This document shows positions 1-23,945 of a stretch of 64,000 bases of DNA, in pieces (within the stretch, counting starts at the first letter, position 1; every line of letters starts with the position of its first letter). The position numbers and the translations under genes were made by a program. Source of the stretch: Elysia crispata (taxonomy: Eukaryota; Mollusca; Gastropoda; Plakobranchidae); NCBI GenBank assembly GCA_033675545.1, contig JAWDGP010008026.1, forward strand, positions 590,001 to 654,000. The letters are read 5' to 3'. Under the pieces are notes generated by a model that saw nothing but the letters and a program-made list of their open reading frames with translations, ran no database searches and was not told the DNA's origin.

Positions 1-396
1 ATTCCACAATACTGCTTTGCAATTATCTTGAGAGTCTGTCCAATTTAGTCCTACGTGGGGAAAAATAGATTAGCGTAGAATAAGAACGATTTCTCACACA
101 CTTACCCCTGTCCAAACCCTATCGATTCGCTAAAAGTTATTAGACGTGGGATGTAGTACTCCCATCTATGAACACAGATTTATACCGACCAGTTTTTATA
201 AGCATTTAGTTCACTCCATGACTTTTGTATGTTAACTAAGTACTCGGTCTCTGGTCCTTAGGAATGCATCGTTGTAATCTCTAGTTATCTAACTCCTTCA
301 TAAAAATGTTTGTGTTGTTATGTTTGTTTCTTGATGTAATTTTTTCCCACGGTATTGTTTCCTCGTCTTTGCGTTTTGCTGTTACTTGTAAATGAT

Positions 397-461
<65 letters not shown>

Positions 462-1328
462 CCTTGGTTTGGACGAAAGCTGATTTGTATTTGATACAAA
501 AGTTGATTGCATCTGGGTTTTTTTAACAAAAGTTTACTTACTCTCTTACTAACGATAAGATTATTCCTGTTAGATAGAGCTAATGAGAGGACCAAATTTA
601 TCCACCCGCTTCTTTCTGCCGAAGTATTAAGGCCAAAATTGCATTTATAACAATATTGTAAATTGCTCTGTAAGTGTTTTTGTTTTAACTGTCTTTTCAT
701 TCCGCATTTTCAACACAAAATAAAACGAAAACTATTGTTTAGAGCAATTTTCGCTATTATAGTGTATTTAAAATAACAGCCTATTTGGCACAGATTTCTT
801 AACCATCATTCCTTTCATCAGTGCATATAAATTCTGAGAGTGCAAACTAGATAGCGTCATTAGCCTACCGAATTCCCTATGAATAATTTTTTTAAGTATG
901 TTAGAAAGGCTTATTTACCATACAATACTTAACTACCCGTCTCTCTATTTTTTACTTAAATTATTCATCTGCTGTATATCGGCCTATCTTTTTATTTATC
1001 TATCTTTATATTATGATGATGATCCACCTAGACTCATGAGATCAAAAACATCCTTCAGCGTTCAAATTATTCAATCAAAGCAAATGATGTCAAAATTCTA
1101 GAGCATCATCGACAATAATGAGGACGTCCTTGACTATTTCAATATTTTTTTTTAAATAACAAAACAAATAAATATAATAAAAACACCTGTGATCAGCAGT
1201 TCAACTGACGAATTGATGCAATGTTCAAGAAGATCCAAAGGGGAGTAAATCCGAAAATAAATAGCGAAGTTGTTAATAAGACTTATGTGCCGCTGATGCG
1301 TGGTCACTTGTCAGTCGTCACAAACAAG
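1..1328. other. Upstream flank of RABL3, no recognised gene
   Basis: AT-rich DNA before the RABL3 start codon. It contains a TTG microsatellite (395-463) and short ORFs with no recognisable similarity. The RABL3 frame stays open upstream to an ATG at 1221, so the 5' UTR may lie at about 1200-1328. No TATA box or other clear promoter element was recognised. Confidence 0.5.
395..463. repeat. (TTG)n trinucleotide microsatellite
   Basis: About 22 uninterrupted TTG units. On the minus strand it reads as poly-Thr or poly-Asn in short ORFs, which are artefacts of the repeat. Confidence 0.95.
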
Positions 1329-13164
<11,836 letters not shown>

Positions 13165-15262
13165 CAACTACTATTGCCTTAGTGTCAGTATTTGGATTTT
13201 CTCTTTTGCGTGGCTAGTCTTGTTACAGGTTTTGAATAGACACAACTAAAAGCGCTCAATCAAAGAAGGAAGCAGAGAATAATTTTTAAGCAAAATTTGT
13301 TTATTTTATGATTCTTATTATTATCAAAAGGGGCAAGGATTTTTGACAGAGAGAGTAAAGCCTCGTAATATTTTAAAGAAAGTGAATATAATGGGGTTAT
13401 AACATAAATCCCGATTAGTCAAAATCATGGATAATGTCAACATGTTGTAAGTCCCAGCATATGGGCTTGTTTAGTTACTAAACACGTCAAATTTGTTATT
13501 GTGTGATTTGAAAAGAAACCATTCCAACTGTCCACATGCAACTCTGCTATAGAGGGCAAAACTTTAGAATAATAAGGATCATGGCTCAATGGGTGGAAAG
13601 AACTGGACCTTCAATTCAGATTATTGATGATTAACCCTATCCTTTTAGCCTATGTACATTGCAATAAGAGTCTTTGTGACAAAAAAGCAGGAAAATTGCA
13701 ACATTTTAGTTGTCATAAAATGCTGAAAATCTAAAAAGGTACAGGCTAAAAAAATTATAATTGGGTAACACATCATTTTGTTGAGCAATGTATTTTTATT
13801 TCATTATTTTTTGTTTAACATAACATTTTAATTCACCCTTCTGCTTGTTTGTTGTCCAATTTTTCTTTGTTAAAGTAATGTATATTTTATTGATAACAAG
13901 AGGGTACCTCAGTCTGCAAGAAACCTGCCTTGGATATGTTTAATGGCATCGGTCTATTATTTTTGGCCATTATAGGAAATTAAACATTGACCCATAAAAT
14001 GTATACAATTCTCAGGATTATAAAATTACATCTGAGCACTTGAGTTTGGTAACAGATAAGTGGTGGTCCACAATTTTACTGGACGTAATATGTTATTAGT
14101 AACCATAACATTAGAATTTGTAAAACTATTCTACAACATTAGCAAAATGCAAAATCCACTCTCTTGCATGCAACATAATCCTTATAATTCATACTGGAGA
14201 TGGAATTTATTTGAAATGCCTACACAAGTCCAAGTCTCAATTCATTGGTAAATACATGCTTTTCAAATTAAAATTTGGATCTTTTTTTGTTGTCCCCAAG
14301 TCAACGGGCATAAGCATTTTGTATTATATATATATATATATATATATATATCTAATGAATCAAAGAGGTGACAGAAATATGTGCAATCAAAGTATTGAAG
14401 TTTGTACATATCTTTCTTTGGTCCTAGAATAACAATAACATGTACATGTATATTAAAAATGCTGACCTGCCATTATTTTATATTATGTTGATTTTTTAAA
14501 ATGCAAATGGCTTAAGGATGAGGTAAAGTATTTTCTGTACAGACAAACCAAATCATTATCATGGAATCAAACCTTTGACTCAGACCTTCCAGTGATTTAA
14601 AAAAAAAATTAACTTTGATCAACGACGTCTTGACTTAATAAAAATTCTCCATTTCCAGTTTTTTGTCTGAAGGGTGATTTTTGGCTCTATGTAACATTTT
14701 AATGTGCATGTATGAAGCTTTATACTAGTTTTTATCTTTTGGTGTCTAATACAGAGAAAAGTTTTTCCAATTGTCATAATTGGCACATGGATCTTTCTTA
14801 TTCATTTGATGGGAAGAGAGGGGATGTCAAATTTGTTTGTGAAGTATATGACCAAAAACCAGGTCTAATAAATTGCATATGTTGGAAATCTTAATTACAG
14901 GGAAACCTATTAAAAGCAAGAGGTTAAAGAATTTCTCCTGAGGGATAACAATGTGCATTGGTTAGATCCCTAACTCTCTTACAAGGTCAGATTGTATTGA
15001 ATCACAATTGCTTCATCTTCATTAAATTGTTAAATTTCACCCCCCCCCCCAAAAAACAAAAAAAACAAAAACAATCTCTTCTTTCGTCACATTTTTGGAT
15101 AAAGTAAAGTTATGGACTTGCAATTTTGAACTGGAATAAAGGGCACTGGCCTTTGTCAAGGAGCAGAAAATAACAGACTCTGTACTTGAAGCTCTGTCTG
15201 TGTTTACCTGCTTATCTGCTCCAGGTTTATCTTTAGCAGCCAGTTATTTCAAATAATCGTCT
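13165..15262. other. Intergenic, no recognised gene
   Basis: AT-rich sequence after the RABL3 stop. It holds a (TA)n tract at 14327-14350 and a poly-C/poly-A run near 15040. A weak tRNA-SINE-like stretch near 13578 (GGCTCAATGGGTGG) has no clear B box. Short ORFs look random. Confidence 0.5.
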
Positions 15263-15393
15263 TTAGTGCTTTGACTGGGCTCCAGTGCATTCTAGAAATA
15301 TTACATCAACTGTCATAAGTGGTTGGATCAGTTGGGTGTCTGTTTCATCTCCTTGTTGACTGCTCAATATTAGGTCAGTTTCAGAATCAGCCT
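15263..15393 (-). other. Duplicated exon-like module, copy 1 (candidate exon)
   Basis: On the minus strand an acceptor-like sequence (TTTTTACCTCATAG) is followed by an open frame, EADSETDLILSSQQGDETDT ... FLECTGAQSKH, ending in TAA. It shares a diverged DNA alignment with 15763-15890, including TTCTAGAA and the GGAGYCCAGTCAA end. It could be an exon of an unrecognised minus-strand gene, or a non-coding tandem duplicate. No protein family is recognised. Confidence 0.35.
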
Positions 15394-15762
15394 CTATGAG
15401 GTAAAAATATATTTTGAGTAATATGATTCATATATGCAGTGTGGAAAAAACATTGCAATACTCTCTCTCTCTCTCTCTGTTTTGTAGATTTCTTTTTCTC
15501 TCTCTGTATTATATATCACTCCTAGTATCTGTGATTGTACTGAAGTAGCTACAAAGCACACATCTTGAAAGAATTTTTAACACAAGTTTTGTTTTAAATG
15601 AAGCCACACAACCCACTTCAGCAAAGGTTGCTGCAATAACGACCTTTGTAAACAGAACAATCTGTATGCCTTTCTCACAATAACACCTAAATTCTGCATG
15701 TTCTATTCAAATTCTAGAAAAGTACATTGAGATTCTAGATAAACACTAACGGTTTTCTTTTC

Positions 15763-15890
15763 AGTTGACTGGACTCCAATCATTTCTAGAATTGTTGCAT
15801 CACTTGTTAGCGGGGATCGTACTTGATTGGTATTTGTTTCATAGATTTTCTTACCAGTGAATATTTCATCGGTTTCTAGATCATCAATCT
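15763..15890 (-). other. Duplicated exon-like module, copy 2 (candidate exon)
   Basis: Minus-strand reading after a poly-T and AAAG acceptor-like site gives IDDLETDEIFTGKKIYETNT ... ILEMIGVQST. It aligns with copy 1 over its second half (DNA ATTCTAGAA...GGAGTCCAGTCAA). Both copies are acidic and Thr-rich. Confidence 0.35.
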
Positions 15891-16257
15891 CTTTAAAAAA
15901 AAATAAAATAAATGCACGTTAAACATAAAACACAGTACCTATTGGGCGGATACATTGATCATGAAAAATATGTTAGGTTGTCTGTATGTACAATTATATG
16001 ACTATGTGTTTTCTTTTTTATTCTTTCATACATTCACTAGCAAGAGAAGTGAAAGAAAAGCATAACACAGCAGCCTATAGATAGTTTCAGATTGTATACT
16101 TCTTGATTACAGGGGTCTATCATTTTCAGTATTCATGCAAATACGTTTTTGTTTTCAAATGATTCTGCACATCCTGTTAAGCAGGTCTGTTATTATAACA
16201 ATTGTTTTGTGCAACTGTTGATTAAATATGACCTAACTTCCAATTTTATCTTGTTAC

Positions 16258-16304
16258 TGATGTTAGTTGACTGCTGAACATTATTTCAGCTTCTGAAATA
16301 GATT
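16258..16304 (-). other. Duplicated exon-like module, copy 3 (partial)
   Basis: After a good minus-strand acceptor (CCTCTTTCTTTCAG) it reads SISEAEIMFSSQLT and then diverges. It resembles the first part of copy 1 (AGCAGTCAAC block). It lacks the second half seen in copies 1 and 2. Confidence 0.3.
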
Positions 16305-17652
<1,348 letters not shown>

Positions 17653-17806
17653 TCTACTAGTGAAATACAAAAGACTAGTAAATTACACGCCATTATTTTC
17701 CTCTACGCCGAGAAATGAACAAGTCACACTTTCTGGTATATCTACATATGTATATCTACCTTTTTTTTTTTTTCAAGTGATTTCAAAGCGGCAAGGAGCA
17801 CATCAG

Positions 17807-18850
17807 AATTCAGACGTAGTTTCACTAGAGGACACAGGTGGTTTGTAATTCAGACGTAGTTTCACTAGAGGACACAGGTGGTTTGTAATTCAGACGTAGT
17901 TTCACTAGAGGACACAGGTGGTTTGTAATTCAGACGTAGTTTCACTAGAGGACACAGGTGGTTTGTAATTCAGACGTAGTTTCACTAGAGGACACAGGTG
18001 GTTTGTAATTCAGACGTAGTTTCACTAGAGGACACAGGTGGTTTGTAATTCAGACGTAGTTTCACTAGAGGACACAGGTGGTTTGTAATTCAGACGTAGT
18101 TTCACTAGAGGACACAGGTGGTTTGTAATTCAGACGTAGTTTCACTAGAGGACACAGGTGGTTTGTAATTCAGACGTAGTTTCACTAGAGGACACAGGTG
18201 GTTTGTAATTCAGACGTAGTTTCACTAGAGGACACAGGTGGTTTGTAATTCAGACGTAGTTTCACTAGAGGACACAGGTGGTTTGTAATTCAGACGTAGT
18301 TTCACTAGAGGACACAGGTGGTTTGTAATTCAGACGTAGTTTCACTAGAGGACACAGGTGGTTTGTAATTCAGACGTAGTTTCACTAGAGGACACAGGTG
18401 GTTTGTAATTCAGACGTAGTTTCACTAGAGGACACAGGTGGTTTGTAATTCAGACGTAGTTTCACTAGAGGACACAGGTGGTTTGTAATTCAGACGTAGT
18501 TTCACTAGAGGACACAGGTGGTTTGTAATTCAGACGTAGTTTCACTAGAGGACACAGGTGGTTTGTAATTCAGACGTAGTTTCACTAGAGGACACAGGTG
18601 GTTTGTAATTCAGACGTAGTTTCACTAGAGGACACAGGTGGTTTGTAATTCAGACGTAGTTTCACTAGAGGACACAGGTGGTTTGTAATTCAGACGTAGT
18701 TTCACTAGAGGACACAGGTGGTTTGTAATTCAGACGTAGTTTCACTAGAGGACACAGGTGGTTTGTAATTCAGACGTAGTTTCACTAGAGGACACAGGTG
18801 GTTTGTAATTCAGACGTAGTTTCACTAGAGGACACAGGTGGTTTGTAATT
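17807..18850. repeat. 40-bp satellite array, about 26 identical copies
   Basis: The unit starts AATTCAGACGTAGTTTCACT and continues AGAGGACACAGGTGGTTTGT. It repeats head to tail across 1,044 bp with no substitution that I can see. 40 is not a multiple of three and stops occur (TGTAA on plus, CTCTAG on minus), so it is not a coding repeat. Perfect identity suggests recent amplification, gene conversion, or possibly an assembly effect. Confidence 0.98.
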
Positions 18851-20200
18851 TCGAAGATCAAGCAATTAAATATTCACTAATTGATTTGTTAACGATACGA
18901 TTTTTGGAGCTCTTTCTTCCTTACATAACCCAAATCCACTACAGTGTCAATGTTTGTAATATAAAGGTTACTTTGAAAACGCCCCGGAAAAGATCCATCG
19001 TATAAATAATTACATGTATGTTTATGTATGTTATTGTTATGAATGACTTGGAGTTAGTGATGTAGACTTTTTGTTAGTTAACAAGACGTGAATGATATCC
19101 ATCCACATCAAGCATATATGCTGACCCTCTGCGAGCACTAGCAAAACCGAGTGGCGAATCTTTAAAAAAAAGAAGAAGAAGCAGGAATAAAAATTAGGTC
19201 TCCTCCTTAGCGACACCGAAGATGTTTGTCCTAGAAAACGACCGTCGTCCACAGCTCTATATAAATTAGCTGTTGTTGGATAAAGTGGGATTGAAAAAAA
19301 AAAAAAAATAAATTTCAGATAAGAATTAGGTTGAAGTGCCTGGCTGAAATATTTTCTTTTCATAGAAATACAGCACCTGGGCTCTCAGTCTAACAAAACA
19401 AGAATACTAACTGAACACAGTAAACACGAAAACGGTTCTGAGAAAAAATTTAACAAGAATCAACAAAAAGTCTTGTAATTAAACAAGAGAAGTGTCAATC
19501 GCCCTCACAATAATCGATGGAGACTATTGAGTATAATTAGTTCTGAGATAATATTTTAAAACACTAGCTGAAAAAAAGTACCAGATGGCCGAGTACTTTT
19601 AACAATGAGCGAAAAAAAAAAGTCGAACCAGATACCGATAACGTCTATCGTTAACTTTCTCATACAATTACAAGATGTTAAAAGGCTCTCCGGCACATAT
19701 AGCAGATACATGTATTGCACGGATATTACTGACCAAGCCGAAAAAAATCATCTTTTGCTTTTTTGTGAATTTATAAATGTGTATGAAAGTGTGCGCGTAG
19801 TCAATCTTAAGATTATGAAAGAATTTTATCAGTATCGTGATCGTAAGTTTGTGTGATAGGACACTGCTGTTTGGTTGTTTTGAAAAAAGTTCAAATTTTT
19901 ACGATAATAGTTATGAATACGTATGGTTTCACTCGGTGCAAAATCGGTATCCAAAATTTCAACATAAATAAAAGCTGCCGTAGAATATAGTGCAAGAGTG
20001 TAAGTAGACTAAGCAGCTGAATCTATAGTGTGGGTTGAAAAACAGTAGGATGTACAGTTGTAGTAAACTAAAAGCAATAAGCCTTGCGACGGGTGCCAAT
20101 ACATCTATCAGTTGAGGATTTGAATCTCACATTTTTCGGCCATTCTCACTCAAAACCTAGTCCTAACCCTGCTGAGCACTACCTAAAACGTAGTAGTAGT
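18851..20200. other. Intergenic, with weak minus-strand exon-like islands
   Basis: Mostly AT-rich. On the minus strand, 19195-19265 (RAVDDGRFLGQTSSVSLRRR) and 19070-19160 (SPLGFASARRGSAYMLDVDG ... HSRLVN, stop) look more protein-like than their surroundings, and the second follows a poly-T/AAAG acceptor-like site. No family is recognised and the join is unproven. Confidence 0.25.
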
Positions 20201-20228
20201 ATAAGTAGTAATGCTAATACAATCATGA

Positions 20229-20234
20229 CTGTAA

Positions 20235-20305
<71 letters not shown>

Positions 20306-20332
20306 AAAGTTGTGGTAGTAGTAGTAGTAATA
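20229..20332. repeat. (AGT)n trinucleotide microsatellite
   Basis: About 30 AGT units with minor interruptions. A second mixed AGT/AGC array starts 100 bp downstream. Confidence 0.95.
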
Positions 20333-20427
20333 GCAGACTGCGAAGCACTGTAGTAATAAAAAAAAAAATAGGTATAGGAGCCTAAGACGGCTCTAAAATG
20401 TACAAAACAAAACAAAAACGTTTTGGT

Positions 20428-20438
20428 TGTAGTAGTAA

Positions 20439-20477
<39 letters not shown>

Positions 20478-20509
20478 CAGCAGCAGCAGCAGCAGCAGCA
20501 GTACTAGTC

Positions 20510-20540
<31 letters not shown>

Positions 20541-20601
20541 CAGCAGCAGCAGTGTTAGTAGTAGTGGTAGCAGCAGCAGCAGTAACAGTAGCAGTAGCTG
20601 G
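20428..20601. repeat. Mixed (AGT)n/(AGC)n trinucleotide array
   Basis: Blocks of AGT alternate with blocks of AGC (for example 20476-20500 and 20540-20551). The pattern fits T/C point changes being spread by repeat slippage. The poly-Ser, Val and Ala ORFs here are artefacts. Confidence 0.95.
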
Positions 20602-20639
20602 TGTTATTTTTGGTGGTGTTTTGGGTCTAAATTCTAATG

Positions 20640-21755
20640 GCAGTAGCTGGGTTCGTAGACCTACATATTTTTGTAAGCAAAATTGTTATGATCTTTTTAT
20701 AAGTGAAAGGAGATGGTATTGATGAAAACAAGGAAAGGGTAAAAAAATCTTCGATTTAAAAGAAAATTTTTTCACTAAAAAAGAAAACGCTTTATTTTAA
20801 AAACCAAGGACAAATGAGAGAAATAAATGTAAGCTCAACAGTAATTAACATGGATTTTGTTTTGTGATTTGACTTATAAGATAAACCTGTTTTTAAAAAG
20901 AAATTTAGCACCCTTGTTTTATATACTCTTGCGTCTACTCTTTTTTTTTAAAGAAACAATGTTTTAACTTTTTTGAAACTCTACGTATTTATGCATAAAT
21001 ACATTATTATGTTTGGCTGTCGTTACTTCGTGTTTGTCACACTTCCGTCACTGGTCGATGCCAGATCAGACAAAAAGTCCGCAGGTGTATAATGCTTAGC
21101 CGCTCCAGTCTGCGGTGCTTCTCTTTCACTTACAGATGAAAAATGAGTTTCGTGTTTGGATATCGTCAACGTCGAGTAAGTGTAACAAGTTTTTAGAGCT
21201 TGAAAAAAGTTTGCACTTTTCCTCAATTTTCCTTCAAAGCTAGCTAAGACAATGTCAGTAAAGTTCTTTTATTTTCTCGTTTTACCATGACATTATTTTG
21301 AAACTTAAATGATTCTTTTTTCGTGATCATAATGGTCAGTAGATACTTTTCTCAATCTTAACAATGTTTTGGTACAAATGTCTTACTCCATGTTTTATCT
21401 TTACACCTTGTTTTGTTTTGAATTTTTTTCATGTGGTATTCATACCTTCGAAGTTGACTGTTTTAAATGCTTTTGTTTTGACGTATTTCGCGCAAATTGA
21501 GTTCTGCATGAGAGGACTCAGTTGGAGCCAAACGTCCGACATTTGACAGTCATGATTAACGCTGTCGATATTTGCATATCACTATACTGGCTTCTCACTT
21601 TTATTCTCTGCTAACTCTGCTTAAAAACATGCGTTTAAAAAGAAAGATATAGCTTAATGAATGCTTTGCCGCATGGCCAATTGCCATATTAACGCCATGT
21701 ACAAATTCATGTAAATAGCAGAATATATCGCAATGTATCAAACAAGCCAATATTC
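20640..21755. other. Intergenic, one weak minus-strand ORF
   Basis: No recognised gene. The minus-strand ORF at 21023-21226 ends EREAPQTGAAKHYTPADFLS then DLASTSDGSVTNTK and has a GC content above its flanks. It could be a terminal exon, but there is no family match and no confirmed partner exon. Confidence 0.3.
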
Positions 21756-21871
21756 TACGAGGGCATATTGATAAGTTTTGCCTCCAAGTCCATAACTTTG
21801 GAAATAATGAAGACAAACAAATGATACTTACACCAAATGAAAGGTCATTTTATTTAGCACCAGATGACATA

Positions 21872-22333
21872 TCATTTTTCAACATAATCACCGTCCCGTT
21901 CGATACAGAGCCGCCACCGACGGACGACCTGTTGGATGCCGTCAGCGAAGAAGTCAGCAGTCTTGTCTCTGCACCAAGAAAGAACAGCATTCTTCACATC
22001 TTCGTCTGTCTCGTAACGGTTGCCCTTGAGGTAATCCTTGAGTTTTGGAAAAAGGAAGAAATCGCTCGGAGCAAGATCTGGGCTATAAGGCGGGTGCGGT
22101 AATGTCCGGAGGCCTAAACGATCTAAAGCCGTGCGAGTTTCCAAACTTGTGTGAGGGCGAGCGTTGTCGTGATGGATGATGGAAACTTTCTCACTCCTTA
22201 CCCGTCGCAACCTCGCTTTCAGTTTCTCCAGTGTGTTCACATATTTCGTAGAATTCACGGTGTTGCCTTGTTCCAAAAATTCTGTGTGAACCACACCCTC
22301 ACTGTCCCAAAAGATCGTGAGAAGCACCATCAT
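21872..22333 (-). pseudogene. Mariner transposase, C-terminal part (truncated), left copy
   Basis: Reads FWDSEGVVHTEFLEQGNT, IIHHDNARPHTS, then HPPYSPDLAPSDFFLFPKLK. The Asp of HDN and the Asp of APSD are separated by 34 residues, the DD34D mariner signature. The upstream catalytic Asp and the helix-turn-helix domain are missing. The first residues derive from the inverted junction, so this start is not native. Confidence 0.92.
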
Positions 22334-22637
22334 CCATCACGACAACGCTCGCCCTCACACAAGTTTGGAAACTCGCACGGCTTTAGATCGTTTAGGCCTC
22401 CGGACATTACCGCACCCGCCTTATAGCCCAGATCTTGCTCCGAGCGATTTCTTCCTTTTTCCAAAACTCAAGGATTACCTCAAGGGCAACCGTTACGAGA
22501 CAGACGAAGATGTGAAGAATGCTGTTCTTTCTTGGTGCAGAGACAAGACTGCTGACTTCTTCGCTGACGGCATCCAACAGGTCGTCCGTCGGTGGCGGCT
22601 CTGTATCGAACGGGACGGTGATTATGTTGAAAAATGA
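22317..22637 (+). pseudogene. Mariner transposase, C-terminal part, inverted duplicate
   Basis: Has the same residues as the left copy from IIHHDNARPHTS to GDYVEK, in opposite orientation. The N-terminal MRST comes from spacer DNA. It lacks two thirds of a transposase. Confidence 0.92.
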
Positions 22638-22753
22638 TATGTCATCTGGTGCTAAATAAAATGACCTTTCATTTGGTGTAAGTATCATTTGTTTGTCTTC
22701 ATTATTTCCAAAGTTATGGACTTGGAGGCAAAACTTATCAATATGCCCTCGTA

Positions 22754-23045
22754 TATTCCGCATTTTTATCGAGTATATCCTCATTACATTTGCTCCTTTT
22801 CTGATTTTAGATTTAAAAGTGTTTCTCATGTCGTGTGATCTCTTGCTATTATATAATACCAAATGTTGCCCTGTTGTTTCATACCTTCAGTGTTTGCATA
22901 GCATCTCTTTTGGTCGTGAGGTCGAGAATTGATTTCAGCTCACAATGTCGCAGGGCTTTTCCCTAGCTCCATACAAATTACTCTTACTTAATAGCTAAAA
23001 GCTGTCATTAGAGATAGTCTAGAGAATGAGAAAGAAAAAGGAGAG
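22754..23045. other. Intergenic, nothing recognised
   Basis: AT-rich flank of the mariner element, running into a GA microsatellite. Confidence 0.4.
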
Positions 23046-23046
23046 A

Positions 23047-23108
<62 letters not shown>

Positions 23109-23112
23109 GGGG
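23046..23112. repeat. (GA)n microsatellite
   Basis: About 30 GA units in a wider purine-rich stretch (23020-23125). Confidence 0.95.
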
Positions 23113-23839
23113 GAATGAGAGAAAGCATAATGAGCTTGTCGGTATTTTATTCTTCATCTTTCATAATTACAACGTTTACACTTTGGCATGAGTATTTATT
23201 TAGCTGAACCGTATGAAGGTTATAATAAAAAGGACTTGGGCTGCTTTAGGTCCTAGATTATATTCCAGAAGGACCTCATACGTTGTTCTAACATTATTTT
23301 TTTTAATCGGTACCAGAACGAGTCTTGCCGTAGTGAGAATGGAAGTGAGGATGCTATCTTGTTTCAGCTTCTATAAAGTCGCCATGCATTATGAACACTA
23401 CAGTCTCGAAAGATTTTAAGTTTCACGCAAGTACAGCGTTGGGTTTGGTTGGGCAGTCTAGGCAAAGATGGCACCAACAGGGGCTGAGAATAGAAGAATG
23501 ATAGATTATGTCTTTTATTGGTTTTCTTTCATTGAGCCAATGTCTCTTCAAAATTGAACTTTCTGCATATTATATCGTCATGTTTAACCCTAGATGACTA
23601 CTGCTCCTAAGTTCTGATAGTCAATATTGAAGATGCCATAGAAATAGCTATACTGAATCCAGTTGCTTTAATTTGTTTCCATTTCTTTCTAAATTTCAGT
23701 GTGGTCTTTCCGGAATTAACTTGTAGTTAGATAAAAGGCATGTTATGGTGATTTTTCCTTTACATAATATTTTTTTACGATTTGATGAAGTTTTTATTCA
23801 TGTATTCGTAAATTTGAGCGAAACTACTGCTTACTAGGG

Positions 23840-23945
23840 TTAAGAGTTGGAGCCACAAACTAGTGTCCTCATTAACCGGTGGTTGGAGCTGCCCTCCTGT
23901 GAAAGACGAATTTGAGGTCAGAGGTTTGAATTTATTATGTCTCCT
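23840..23945 (+). repeat. Possible tRNA-derived SINE fragment
   Basis: AACCGGTGGTTGGAGCTGCC resembles a pol III A-box region. About 50 bp later GAGGTCAGAGGTTTGAATTT resembles a B box (GGTTCGAATC) with one or two changes. The spacing suits a tRNA-like SINE head. No tail or target duplication was established. Confidence 0.35.

Larger units (their letters stand above)
21758..22751. mobile_element. Palindromic (fold-back) mariner element, 994 bp, TA target duplication
   Basis: Bounded by TA (21756-21757 and 22752-22753). Both ends start CGAGGGCATATTGATAAGTT, a mariner-type terminal repeat. The left arm 21758-22182 and right arm 22327-22751 are 425 bp each and read as exact reverse complements. 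A 144-bp unique spacer (22183-22326) separates them. Each arm carries the 3' end of a mariner transposase gene. Left arm plus spacer is colinear transposase sequence; the right arm is an inverted second copy of the 3' end. The 5' half, with the first catalytic Asp and the DNA-binding domain, is absent, so the element is non-autonomous. Confidence 0.93.

Noticed and set aside
1221..1328. In-frame upstream ATG for RABL3
   Set aside because: It would add 36 residues not present in the family; the ATG at 1329 aligns with the RABL3 N-terminus.
13560..13640. tRNA gene
   Set aside because: A tRNA-like A box is visible but no B box or cloverleaf could be formed.
17807..18850. 40-bp array as a CRISPR array
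   Set aside because: There are no unique spacers: the whole 40-bp unit repeats, and the sequence is eukaryotic.
17807..18850. 40-bp array as a repeat-protein exon
   Set aside because: The unit is not a multiple of three and stops occur on both strands.
21821..22102. 93-aa and 151-aa ORFs opposite the mariner transposase
   Set aside because: They are antisense readings of the two transposase arms and appear twice only because the element is palindromic.
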